Positions 34,183 through 41,918 of a stretch of DNA of 64,000 bases are shown in pieces. The stretch is from positions 248,001 to 312,000 of the forward strand of contig NZ_LIVT01000002.1 in NCBI RefSeq assembly GCF_001905905.1, given 5' to 3'. Both the position numbers and the translations under genes were made by a program. Position 1 is the stretch's first letter; each line of letters starts with the position of its first letter. This stretch comes from Streptomyces sp. CB02366. GTDB taxonomy: Bacteria; Actinomycetota; Actinomycetes; Streptomycetales; Streptomycetaceae. The notes under the pieces were generated by a model, which ran no database searches, had not been told where the DNA came from, and saw nothing but the letters and a program-made list of their open reading frames with translations.

Positions 34183-37004
34183 GTACGCGGTGCCAGCGGC
34201 CCTCCTGCGAGGGGGCCTACGAGGACATGGGCGGCGGTGAGCTGTACTGCGACACCTGCGGTCTGGCGCCGGTCGTCTCGCCGACGGGCATGGTCTCCTC
34301 GCCGCCCACCGGGATCGCCGGGGGCGGGCGGCCCGGCGGGCCGGACAGTTCCTCGCAGCGGTCGGGCTCCCGCGCCTCCGCCCGGTCCTCGTCCCGTTCG
34401 TCGTCCTCGCGCCGTTCGGTCTCCGGCCGGCTGTCGCGCTCGCTGCCCGGGGCGTCCGCCTCCCGGTCGGTCTCGGTGCGCTCCTCCGGCTCGACCTCGG
34501 CCGCCTCGGCGCGGGGGCGGCTGGGCGCCGGACTGGTCCAGGTGCCGGACGTGCCCCGGCACGATCCGCGCACGGCGGTGATGGAGCACGCGGAGGTGCC
34601 GGAGCGGAAGCGGTTCTGCTCCCGTTCGGACTGCGGCGCTCCGGTGGGGCGGGCGCGCGGTGGGCGGCCGGGGCGCACCGAGGGGTTCTGCACCAAGTGC
34701 GGGCACCCCTACTCCTTCGTGCCGAAGCTGAACAGCGGTGACGTCGTGCACGGCCAGTACGAGGTCGTGGGCTGCCTGGCGCACGGCGGGCTCGGCTGGG
34801 TGTATCTGGCGGTGGACCGGGCCGTGTCGGACCGCTGGGTGGTCCTCAAGGGCCTGCTGGACACCGGCGACCAGGACGCGATGGCCGCCGCGATCTCCGA
34901 GCGCCGCTTCCTCGCCGAGATCGAGCACGCCAACATCGTGCGGATCTACAACTTCGTCGAGCACCTGGACCAGCGGACGGGTTCGCTGGACGGCTACATC
35001 GTGATGGAGTACGTCGGCGGCAAGTCGCTCAAGGAGATCGCCAACGAGCGCCGCACCCCGGCCGGGAAGCGCGACCCGCTGCCGGTGGAGCAGGCGTGCG
35101 CGTACGGGATCGAGGCGCTGGAGGCGCTGGGCCACCTGCACAGCCGCAACCTCCTGTACTGCGACTTCAAGGTCGACAACGCGATCCAGACCGAAGACCA
35201 GCTCAAGCTGATCGACATGGGCGCGGTGCGCCGGATGGACGACGACGAGTCGGCGATCTACGGCACGGTGGGCTACCAGGCCCCGGAGGTCGCGGAGCTG
35301 GGCCCCTCGGTCGCCTCCGACCTGTACACGGTGGCCCGGACGCTGGCGGTCCTCACCTTCGACTTCCAGGGGTACACGAACGTCTACATCGACGCCCTCC
35401 CCGACCCGGACACGATCGAGGTGTTCCGCGCCTACGAGTCGTTCTACCGGCTGCTGGTGCGGGCCACCGATCCGGACCCGGGCCGCCGTTTCGCCTCGGC
35501 GGCGGAGATGGCCGAGCAGTTGACGGGGGTGCTGCGGGAGGTGGTGGCGCTGCAGACCGGCCGGCCGCGTCCGGCGCTGTCGACGCTGTTCGGCGCGGAA
35601 CTGCGCGTGGTCGACACGGAGCTGTTCGCCCCGCAGACCGACGACGTCTCGCTGCTGGGCGGCCGGGACACCGGCGCGGCGCGCGGGCCGGGGGGCCGGC
35701 GCGGGGGCCGCGGGCGTCCGGTCCCCGGCGTTCCGGCGCGGGGCTCCGCCGGGCAGGCGCAGCCGGTCGCTCCGGGGGCCGTGGCCTCGGCGGTGGCCGG
35801 GGCGATGCCGGTGGGCGCGCAGCCGCACGGCCCGGCGGGGGGCGGCGCGCCCGGGCCGGGGGCCGCTCCGCTGGCCGTGGAGCCGACCCACGTCCGGGGT
35901 TCCGCGCCGGGCGGCGGGGCTCCGCTCCCGTACCCCCCCTCGGCGCACGCCCCTGTACCGGGGCCCCGGGCGGCCGAGCCCGTCCCGGACCCGCCCGCCG
36001 GACCGTACGTCGTGCCGGCCGGCCCGTACGGTTCCTCCGGGGGCGCCCGGCTCGCCCCGTTCGACACCCGGGGCGCCTCGTTGGCGCTGCCGGTCCCCCG
36101 GGTCGACGCGACGGACCCGAACGCCGGTTTCCTGGCCGGGCTCATGGCCTCCGCCCCGGCCGAGCTGATCACCGCCCTGCACACGGTTCCGGCCCCTTCG
36201 CTGGAGACCCGGCTGCGGGAGCTGCGGGCCCGTCTGGAGATGCGGGACCTGGACTCGGCCGCCCGCGCGCTGTCCACTCTGGAGGGTGAACACCCCGACG
36301 ACTGGCGGGTGGTCTGGTACCGCGGGATCGCCTCGCTGGTGACCGGCGACCACGAGTCGGCGGCGCTCTCCTTCGACGCGGTCTACGACGCGTTCCCCGG
36401 TGAGACCGCGCCCAAGCTGGCGCTGGGGATCTGTGCGGAGGTGCTGGGCCAGCTGGACAACGCCGCCGAGTACTACCGCCTGGTGTGGGCGACCGACCCG
36501 GGGTTCGTCAGCGCCGCGTTCGGCCTGGCCCGGGTGCGGATGGCGGCCGGTGAGCGGGGGGCGGCGGTGGCCGCCCTGGAGTCGGTGCCGGAGGCGTCGA
36601 TCCACTACACGGCGGCGCGGGTGGCCGCCGTCCGGGCGCGGTTGCGCGAGCGCTCGCACCACGAGCCGCTGCGGGCCGATCTGACGGCCGCCGGGGACCA
36701 GGTGACGGCGCTGGCGGCCTTCGGTCTGGACCCGGTGCGCCACGAGCAGTTGTCGACCGAGGTACTGGGCAAGGCGCTGGACTGGGTACTCTCCGGTAGT
36801 CCCGGTGTCCAGGGGTCGGGCGGACCGGCCGCCGGTGCGCCGGGCGGTGCACGGAAGCTGCTCGGCGCCGAACTGGACGAACGGGGACTGCGGTTCGGGC
36901 TCGAACGCTCGTACCGCATGCTCGCCCGGCTCGCGCAGCGGGGCGACGAGAGGATCGAACTGGTGGAGCGGGCCAACCGTTTCCGCCCCCGGACGTGGGT
37001 GTGA
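34179..37004 (+). CDS. PknG-like serine/threonine protein kinase with zinc ribbons and TPR region
   Basis: Soluble Ser/Thr kinase of 941 residues, longer than mycobacterial PknG (about 750). Order of parts: a zinc ribbon with Cys5, Cys10, Cys24, Cys27; a Ser/Arg-rich disordered stretch (about 65-110); a second rubredoxin-like ribbon with Cys147, Cys152, Cys171, Cys174; the kinase domain with GGLGWVY, catalytic Lys224, YCDFKVDN (Asp329) and DMG instead of DFG (Asp346), then GTVGYQAPEV; a Pro/Gly-rich linker (about 500-640); and a helical TPR-like C-terminus (RARLEMRDLDSAARALSTLE). YCDFK, KLIDMGAV and YGTVGYQAPE closely match PknG. Mycobacterial PknG phosphorylates the FHA protein GarA to control 2-oxoglutarate and glutamate metabolism. 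Here a PP2C gene follows after 2 bases. Confidence 0.9.
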   Translation: MSTRCQRPSCEGAYEDMGGGELYCDTCGLAPVVSPTGMVSSPPTGIAGGGRPGGPDSSSQRSGSRASARSSSRSSSSRRSVSGRLSRSLPGASASRSVSVRSSGSTSAASARGRLGAGLVQVPDVPRHDPRTAVMEHAEVPERKRFCSRSDCGAPVGRARGGRPGRTEGFCTKCGHPYSFVPKLNSGDVVHGQYEVVGCLAHGGLGWVYLAVDRAVSDRWVVLKGLLDTGDQDAMAAAISERRFLAEIEHANIVRIYNFVEHLDQRTGSLDGYIVMEYVGGKSLKEIANERRTPAGKRDPLPVEQACAYGIEALEALGHLHSRNLLYCDFKVDNAIQTEDQLKLIDMGAVRRMDDDESAIYGTVGYQAPEVAELGPSVASDLYTVARTLAVLTFDFQGYTNVYIDALPDPDTIEVFRAYESFYRLLVRATDPDPGRRFASAAEMAEQLTGVLREVVALQTGRPRPALSTLFGAELRVVDTELFAPQTDDVSLLGGRDTGAARGPGGRRGGRGRPVPGVPARGSAGQAQPVAPGAVASAVAGAMPVGAQPHGPAGGGAPGPGAAPLAVEPTHVRGSAPGGGAPLPYPPSAHAPVPGPRAAEPVPDPPAGPYVVPAGPYGSSGGARLAPFDTRGASLALPVPRVDATDPNAGFLAGLMASAPAELITALHTVPAPSLETRLRELRARLEMRDLDSAARALSTLEGEHPDDWRVVWYRGIASLVTGDHESAALSFDAVYDAFPGETAPKLALGICAEVLGQLDNAAEYYRLVWATDPGFVSAAFGLARVRMAAGERGAAVAALESVPEASIHYTAARVAAVRARLRERSHHEPLRADLTAAGDQVTALAAFGLDPVRHEQLSTEVLGKALDWVLSGSPGVQGSGGPAAGAPGGARKLLGAELDERGLRFGLERSYRMLARLAQRGDERIELVERANRFRPRTWV

Positions 37005-37006
37005 AG

Positions 37007-38356
37007 ATGTCACAGAGCCACCAGCAGCCCGCCCTGGCGAGGTGCCCCGGCTGCGAGGAGCCGCTGGATACGGGCGACCGCTTCTGCGGAGCGTGCGGCT
37101 ACGACCTCTCGGCCGTGCCGACGCGCCCCGGCGACCGGCCCACGATGGCCCTCACCGTGCCCCCGGCCGGGCCGGACGGGGCGCCGGACCACGAGGCCGA
37201 GGCCGTCCGCGTACGCCACGACCACCGAGGGGCCCCGGGCGGAGCGGCGGCTGCGGACGCTGCGGCGGCCGCGGGGGGCGTCGCGCCCCCGGCCGGTGCG
37301 GCCGACCCGCACGGTGCGGCCGACCCGCACGGTGCGGCGGACTCCGGTGACTTCCCGTTGGCCGCGCCCGACCCCCGTACGGCGGAACACGCCCCGGCCG
37401 CCCCCGCCGTCCCCGCCTCCGGGGCGAAGGTCTGTGTGGCGTGCCGCTCCGGCCGGGTGGACCCCGACGGCTACTGCGAGAACTGCGGGCACGCCCAGCC
37501 CCGCGAGCGCGACCACATGGAGCAGGAGCTCGACGCGGTGGCCGCCGTCAGCGACCGGGGGCTGCGCCACCACCGCAACGAGGACTCCTTCGCGGTCTCC
37601 TCGACCGCGTTGCCGGACGGTTCGCCGGCCATCGTCGCGATCGTCTGCGACGGAGTCTCCTCGGCGAGCCGCCCGGACGAGGCGTCGGCCGCCGCCGCGA
37701 GCGCCGCCAACGAGGCGCTGCTGGAGTCCCTGCCGCGCGGTACGCACCCGCAGCAGGCGATGCACGAGGCGATCGTCGCCGCGTCCGAAGCGGTCAACGC
37801 CCTGGCACAGGAGCCGGCCGGGGCGATGGAGCACGACACGCACCGCCATCAGAACGCCCCGGCCTGCACCCTGGTCGGCGCGGTCGTGGCGGATGACCTG
37901 CTGATCATCGGCTGGGTCGGCGACAGCCGCGCCTACTGGGTGCCTCAGGACCGGTCCCGGCCCACCGCCCGGCTCACCGAGGACGACTCCTGGGCCGCGC
38001 AGATGGTGGCGGCGGGCCTGATGAACGAGGCGGAGGCCTACGCGGACGACCGCGCCCACGCCATCACCGGCTGGCTCGGCGCCGACGCGTACGAACTGGA
38101 GCCGCACACCGCCGCGTTCAAACCGGACCGGCCGGGCCTGGTGGTGGTGTGCACGGACGGCCTGTGGAACTACGCGGAGTCCGCCGAGGAGATGGCCGCC
38201 GTCGTCCCGGACGACGCCCAGGAGCGTCCGCTGCACGCCGCCCGGGTGCTCGTGGGACACGCGCTCGACGGCGGGGGCCACGACAACGTAACAGTGGCGC
38301 TGCTGCCGTTCGCCGTACGCCCGCAAGGGGCAGGATCGGCCCGCGAAGCCGTTTGA
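37007..38356 (+). CDS. PP2C-family protein phosphatase with twin N-terminal zinc ribbons
   Basis: Metal-dependent Ser/Thr phosphatase, 449 residues. Two zinc ribbons come first: Cys13/16/27/30 (CPGCEEPL, FCGACG) and, after an Ala/Gly/Pro linker with a duplicated AADPHG repeat, Cys143/146/157/160 (CVACRSG, YCENCG). The PP2C core carries RNED (Asp193), CDGVSS (Asp215), GWVGDSRAYW, CTDGLW (Asp384) and GGHDNVTV (Asp426), so the two-metal centre appears intact. ATG 37007 lies two bases after the kinase stop and lacks a clear ribosome-binding site, consistent with re-initiation; GTG 36995 is an alternative. It is the natural counter-enzyme of the upstream PknG-like kinase. Confidence 0.92.
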   Translation: MSQSHQQPALARCPGCEEPLDTGDRFCGACGYDLSAVPTRPGDRPTMALTVPPAGPDGAPDHEAEAVRVRHDHRGAPGGAAAADAAAAAGGVAPPAGAADPHGAADPHGAADSGDFPLAAPDPRTAEHAPAAPAVPASGAKVCVACRSGRVDPDGYCENCGHAQPRERDHMEQELDAVAAVSDRGLRHHRNEDSFAVSSTALPDGSPAIVAIVCDGVSSASRPDEASAAAASAANEALLESLPRGTHPQQAMHEAIVAASEAVNALAQEPAGAMEHDTHRHQNAPACTLVGAVVADDLLIIGWVGDSRAYWVPQDRSRPTARLTEDDSWAAQMVAAGLMNEAEAYADDRAHAITGWLGADAYELEPHTAAFKPDRPGLVVVCTDGLWNYAESAEEMAAVVPDDAQERPLHAARVLVGHALDGGGHDNVTVALLPFAVRPQGAGSAREAV

Positions 38357-38384
38357 GCCCCACCGGCCCTCCGCTCGGATCGGG

Positions 38385-38406
38385 CCGGACCCGGGGCGGG
38401 GCCCGG
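38385..38406 (+). terminator. Weak hairpin after the PP2C gene
   Basis: CCGGACCC (38385-38392) can pair with GGGCCCGG (38399-38406) with one mismatch and a 6-base loop, 29 bases after the PP2C stop. It may be a partial terminator. The segment 38407-38600 that follows is GC-rich and shows no gene. Confidence 0.3.
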
Positions 38407-38600
38407 AGCGTGCGGGTGCGAGACGGAGGAGGGGCCCGGCCGGGGCCTCCCCGCTGGAACGGGATCGAGGGGCCGGGGAAGGGAGCACGGGCGACTGACG
38501 ACAACGCCGCAGGGGCCCTCCCCCTGCTCGCGCGAAGCCGAGAAGCCCGGGGAGCGCGTGCCGGCCCCCCGCGAGCCCGGCCCGATCCGAACGAGAGGCC

Positions 38601-38781
38601 CTAGGACGTGTTTCGAAAGTCCCGCCTGTTCGGCGACGCCCGGCACGCACGCTCGCCGCGTTGTCGGGACCGCCCCGATACATCCGGTATCGGGGCGGCT
38701 CTCCGCCTTGCGATCGCACGCACCGGACGCCGCCGAACCCGCCCTCCGGGCGGACGGCGCTACTTCCGAAACACGCCCTAG
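38601..38781. mobile_element. 181-bp MITE (non-autonomous IS5-like terminal repeats)
   Basis: The two ends are inverted copies over 26 bases: left CTAGGACGTGTTTCGAAAGT..CGCC (38601-38626) and, reading inward from the right, CTAGGGCGTGTTTCGGAAGT..CGCC (38781-38756), with four mismatches. Each end carries CTAG, which may be a target duplication or part of the end. The inside has no transposase gene. It does have a perfect 12-base-stem hairpin (38670-38681 with 38687-38698) that could act as a terminator. Ends of the CGTGTTTCG type are common on Streptomyces IS5-like elements (recalled, not searched). Confidence 0.75.
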
Positions 38782-38784
38782 GAG
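38780..38784 (+). promoter_or_regulatory. Ribosome-binding site of the VWA gene, formed at the MITE edge
   Basis: AGGAG lies six bases upstream of ATG 38791. Its first two bases are the last two of the MITE's terminal CTAG and the remaining three are flanking DNA, so the site spans the insertion junction. Confidence 0.55.
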
Positions 38785-38790
38785 CCGACC

Positions 38791-40161
38791 ATGGCCAACT
38801 TCTCCAAGTCGAACGTGCCGCAGTTCTCCGTCGAGGTCTACCAGAACGCGTTCCTGCCCGAGGGCGGACGCGAGGTCAACGCCGTCGTGACCGTCACATC
38901 GACCGGCGGGGGCACCACCGGCGGGATACCCCTGGCGGGCTCGGGGCCCGCGCACGGGGCGAGGCGGGGGCCGGGCGCCGCCGTCGTGCTGATGGTCGAC
39001 TGCTCGGGCTCGATGGACTACCCGCCGACGAAGATGCGCCACGCGCGCGACGCGACGGCCGCGGCCGTCGACACCCTGCGCGATGGCACCCTGTTCGCGG
39101 TGGTCGCCGGGACGCACGTGGCCAAGGACGTCTACCCGGGCGACGGCCGGCTCGCGGTCGCCGACGCGCACACGAAGGCCGCGGCCAAGGAGGCTCTGCG
39201 CAGGCTCCGCGCGGGCGGCGGCACCGCCATCGGCACCTGGCTGCAGCTGGCCGACCGGCTGCTGGGCTCGGCCGACGCGGACATCCGGCACGGCATCCTG
39301 CTGACCGACGGCCGCAACGAGCACGAGGCGCCCGAGGACCTGCGGGCGGCTCTGGAAACCTGTGCGGGCCGGTTCACCTGCGACGCCCGCGGGGTGGGCA
39401 CCGACTGGGAGGTGAAGGAGGTCGCCGGCGTCGCCGCCGCCCTCCTCGGCACGGCCGACATCGTCGCCGACCCCTCGGGCCTGGCCGCGGACTTCAGGCG
39501 GATGATGGAGAACGCCATGGGCAAGGAGGTCGCGGACGTGGCGCTGCGGCTCTGGACGCCCGTGGGGGTGGAGATCCGATTCGTGAAGCAGGTCGCGCCG
39601 ACCGTGGCGGACCTGACCGGGCGGCGCACCGGGACGGGCCCCCGGACCGGGGACTACCCGACCGGTTCGTGGGGGGACGAGTCACGGGACTACCACGTGT
39701 GCGTGCGGGTTCCGGAGGCCGGGATCGGCCAGGAGATGCTGGCGGCCCGGGTCTCGCTGGTCCTGCCCGACCCCGCGGGCGCTCCGCGGCCCCTGGCTCA
39801 GGGGCTCGTACGGGCCGTGTGGACGGACGACATGGCGGCGTCCACCTCGATCAATCCGCAGGTCGCGCACTACACGGGCCAGGCGGAGCTGGCCCAGGTC
39901 ATCCAGCAGGGCCTGGAAGCACGCAAGTCGGGTGATTTCGACGGCGCGACGGCCCAGCTGGGGCGTGCGGTGCAGCTGGCGTCGGCCTCCGGGAACCAGG
40001 AGACCGCACGGCTGCTCTCGAAGGTGGTCGACGTCGTCGATGCCGCGACCGGTACTGTGCGACTGAAGGCGAAGGTCGCGGAAGCGGACGAGATGACTCT
40101 CGAAACGCGCTCGACCAAGACCGTTCGCGTCAAGAAGCAACACGGCCCGGTCATCCGATGA
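38791..40161 (+). CDS. VWA-domain (TerY-like) protein
   Basis: Cytoplasmic 456-residue protein. The von Willebrand A domain (about residues 60-245) has a complete MIDAS metal site: DCSGS (Asp70, Ser72, Ser74), Thr145 in GGGTAIG and Asp173 in LLTDGRNEH. A beta-rich region follows, and the C-terminus is helical (QAELAQVIQQGLEARKSGDFDGA). The N-terminal segment (NVPQFSVEVYQNAFLPEGG) is typical of this actinobacterial group. VWA proteins paired with PP2C and a kinase occur in TerY-P modules. Here the gene lies downstream of the phosphatase gene, separated by a MITE, and upstream of an FHA gene. It probably acts as a metal-dependent scaffold. Confidence 0.88.
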   Translation: MANFSKSNVPQFSVEVYQNAFLPEGGREVNAVVTVTSTGGGTTGGIPLAGSGPAHGARRGPGAAVVLMVDCSGSMDYPPTKMRHARDATAAAVDTLRDGTLFAVVAGTHVAKDVYPGDGRLAVADAHTKAAAKEALRRLRAGGGTAIGTWLQLADRLLGSADADIRHGILLTDGRNEHEAPEDLRAALETCAGRFTCDARGVGTDWEVKEVAGVAAALLGTADIVADPSGLAADFRRMMENAMGKEVADVALRLWTPVGVEIRFVKQVAPTVADLTGRRTGTGPRTGDYPTGSWGDESRDYHVCVRVPEAGIGQEMLAARVSLVLPDPAGAPRPLAQGLVRAVWTDDMAASTSINPQVAHYTGQAELAQVIQQGLEARKSGDFDGATAQLGRAVQLASASGNQETARLLSKVVDVVDAATGTVRLKAKVAEADEMTLETRSTKTVRVKKQHGPVIR

Positions 40162-40270
40162 CCACAGGCCGTGAGAACCGAACAGCCCGACGTATTCGCT
40201 GAGCGACGATGCCGCGATCGACAGCAAGGACGGCCCCCGGGGCCGGAAGAGGAGAGGGGGAAGCGCCGAC

Positions 40271-41848
40271 ATGCCGACCTGCCCGAACGGACACCAGTCG
40301 GGTTCCGAGGACTGGTGCGAGGTCTGCGGACACCGCATGACCCCGGGCGGTGCGCCCGCGGGCGCCGTGCCCCCGCCGCCCCCTCCGCCGCCCGCGCCCG
40401 GTTACGGCTACCCGCAGCCGGATTCCGGTACCGGTGGCGGCCCGCCCACGATGCAGGCGGAGCTGTGTCCGCAGTGCCGCACGCCGCGTGAGGCGATGGC
40501 GCCGTTCTGCGAGGAGTGCCGCTGGAACTTCCTCACCAACAAGGCGACCTCCTACACCCCGCTCGCCCCGCAGCACGGCACGCCCGACGGCCCGCCGCCC
40601 GGCCTCCATCTGCCGCCCGGCTTCCAGGCGCAGAGTCAGGGCGGACAGGGCGGACAGCACGGGCCCGGTGGGCACGGTGGCCCCGGTGGGCAGCCCGGCC
40701 CCGGCGCACAGGGCGGCCCCGGCGCGCCCCAGGCGCACGATCCGTTCGACTACCAGGGCTCGCGCCCTTCGCAGATGAACCGTCCCGCCGAGCCGCTCGC
40801 CCCCGAGCGGAACGGCCCGCACGGGGACGGGACCCCCGGGGGGAACGGCGGACCGCACGGGAACGGCGGCCAGGGCGGTCCTCCTCCGCAGGCGTTCCGG
40901 CAGGGCCCCCCGCCCCCCTCGTTCCAGCAGCAGGGCAGCCCTCCGCGGCAGCAGCCGGCCCCCGCGCCGTTCGAGCCGCAGCAGCAGTCGGCTCCCTCGC
41001 CGTTCGAGCCGCAGCAGCGGTCCGCGCCCCCGGCCCCCTCGCCGTTCGAGCCCCAGCAGTCCTCGCCCTTCGCCCCGCCGCAGCAGCACTCGGGACCGCC
41101 CGCGCCGCCGCGCTCCTCGGGGCGCCCGGCCGGTGAGGACGACTGGATGCTGCCGCCGCCCTCCCAGGCGCAGCCTCCGCAGCCGCCCCAGCACTTCCAG
41201 CAGCCGGGTTCCCACCAGGGCCCGGACCAGGGCGTGGGACAGGACCAGAGCCCTCGGGGCCCCGGTGGCCAGGACCAGGGGTATGCGGGTCACGGCCGGA
41301 GCGGCCAGGACCAGGGATACGAACAGGGATACGACCAGGGCGGTCAGGGTCAGGGGTACGACCAAGGCGGCCAGGACCAGGGGTACGACCAGGGCGGCCG
41401 GCAGCACACCGGGGAGCCCGGCCGGGGCGGCCCGCAGCAGCCCGCCTCCTGGACGGCCGTGATCGCTCCGGACCGCGAGTACTTCCTGGCGATGATGCAG
41501 CGCAGCGGCCCCGAGGCCAGCGGGCTCAACCTGCCCGCGTACTCCCCGGAGCAGCGCCTTCCGCTCACCGGCGGCCAGATCACCATCGGGCGTCGGCGGC
41601 AGAGCACCGGCGAGTCCCCCGACGTCGACCTCTCGGTGCCTCCGGAGGACCCGGGCGTCTCGCACCAGCACGCGGTGCTGGTGCAGCAGCCGGACGGCGG
41701 CTGGGCGGTCGTCGACCAGAACTCCACCAACGGCACCACGCTGAACGGCTCCGAGGACCCGATCCAGCCCTACGTCCCCGTACCGCTCCAGGACGGCGAC
41801 CGGGTGCACGTCGGGGCGTGGACGACGATCACGGTCCGCCGGGACTGA
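40271..41848 (+). CDS. FHA-domain protein with twin zinc ribbons and Gln/Gly/Pro-rich linker
   Basis: A 525-residue phosphothreonine-binding protein. Two zinc ribbons open it (CPNGH..WCEVCG and CPQCRTP..FCEECRWN). Then come about 300 residues of Pro/Gln/Gly low complexity with repeated PFEPQQ and DQGY units. The C-terminal FHA domain has TIGRRRQ, S464xxH467 (VSHQHA) and N484STNG, all residues needed for pThr binding. The zinc-ribbon pair matches those of the kinase and phosphatase in the same locus, so it is a likely substrate or reader of the PknG-like kinase, comparable to GarA/OdhI although built differently. It starts 109 bases after the VWA gene in a gap without visible features. Confidence 0.9.
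   Translation: MPTCPNGHQSGSEDWCEVCGHRMTPGGAPAGAVPPPPPPPPAPGYGYPQPDSGTGGGPPTMQAELCPQCRTPREAMAPFCEECRWNFLTNKATSYTPLAPQHGTPDGPPPGLHLPPGFQAQSQGGQGGQHGPGGHGGPGGQPGPGAQGGPGAPQAHDPFDYQGSRPSQMNRPAEPLAPERNGPHGDGTPGGNGGPHGNGGQGGPPPQAFRQGPPPPSFQQQGSPPRQQPAPAPFEPQQQSAPSPFEPQQRSAPPAPSPFEPQQSSPFAPPQQHSGPPAPPRSSGRPAGEDDWMLPPPSQAQPPQPPQHFQQPGSHQGPDQGVGQDQSPRGPGGQDQGYAGHGRSGQDQGYEQGYDQGGQGQGYDQGGQDQGYDQGGRQHTGEPGRGGPQQPASWTAVIAPDREYFLAMMQRSGPEASGLNLPAYSPEQRLPLTGGQITIGRRRQSTGESPDVDLSVPPEDPGVSHQHAVLVQQPDGGWAVVDQNSTNGTTLNGSEDPIQPYVPVPLQDGDRVHVGAWTTITVRRD
41213..41399 (+). repeat. Repeat tract encoding DQGY-type units in the FHA protein
   Basis: Repeated GACCAGGGGTACGACCAGG-like stretches encode residues 315-376, rich in QDQGY, DQGG and QGY units. 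Copy number could vary by slippage without frame loss. The tyrosine-containing Gln/Gly composition is of the kind seen in phase-separating linkers (inference). Confidence 0.65.
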
Positions 41849-41876
41849 GCGGCGCCCCCGCTCCGCCGGGACCGAC

Positions 41877-41918
41877 GACGGCGCCCGTCCTGCCCTCCGG
41901 GGCCGGGCGGGCGCCGTC
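41877..41918. terminator. Bidirectional terminator between FHA and methyltransferase genes
   Basis: GACGGCGCCCG (41877-41887) pairs perfectly with CGGGCGCCGTC (41908-41918). The loop contains a nested GC stem. It lies between the two convergent stop codons. Confidence 0.75.

Noticed and set aside
38357..38600. Small gene between PP2C gene and MITE
   Set aside because: Open frames there have no ribosome-binding site and read as continuous GC-rich Arg/Gly/Pro sequence. Only a weak hairpin is visible.
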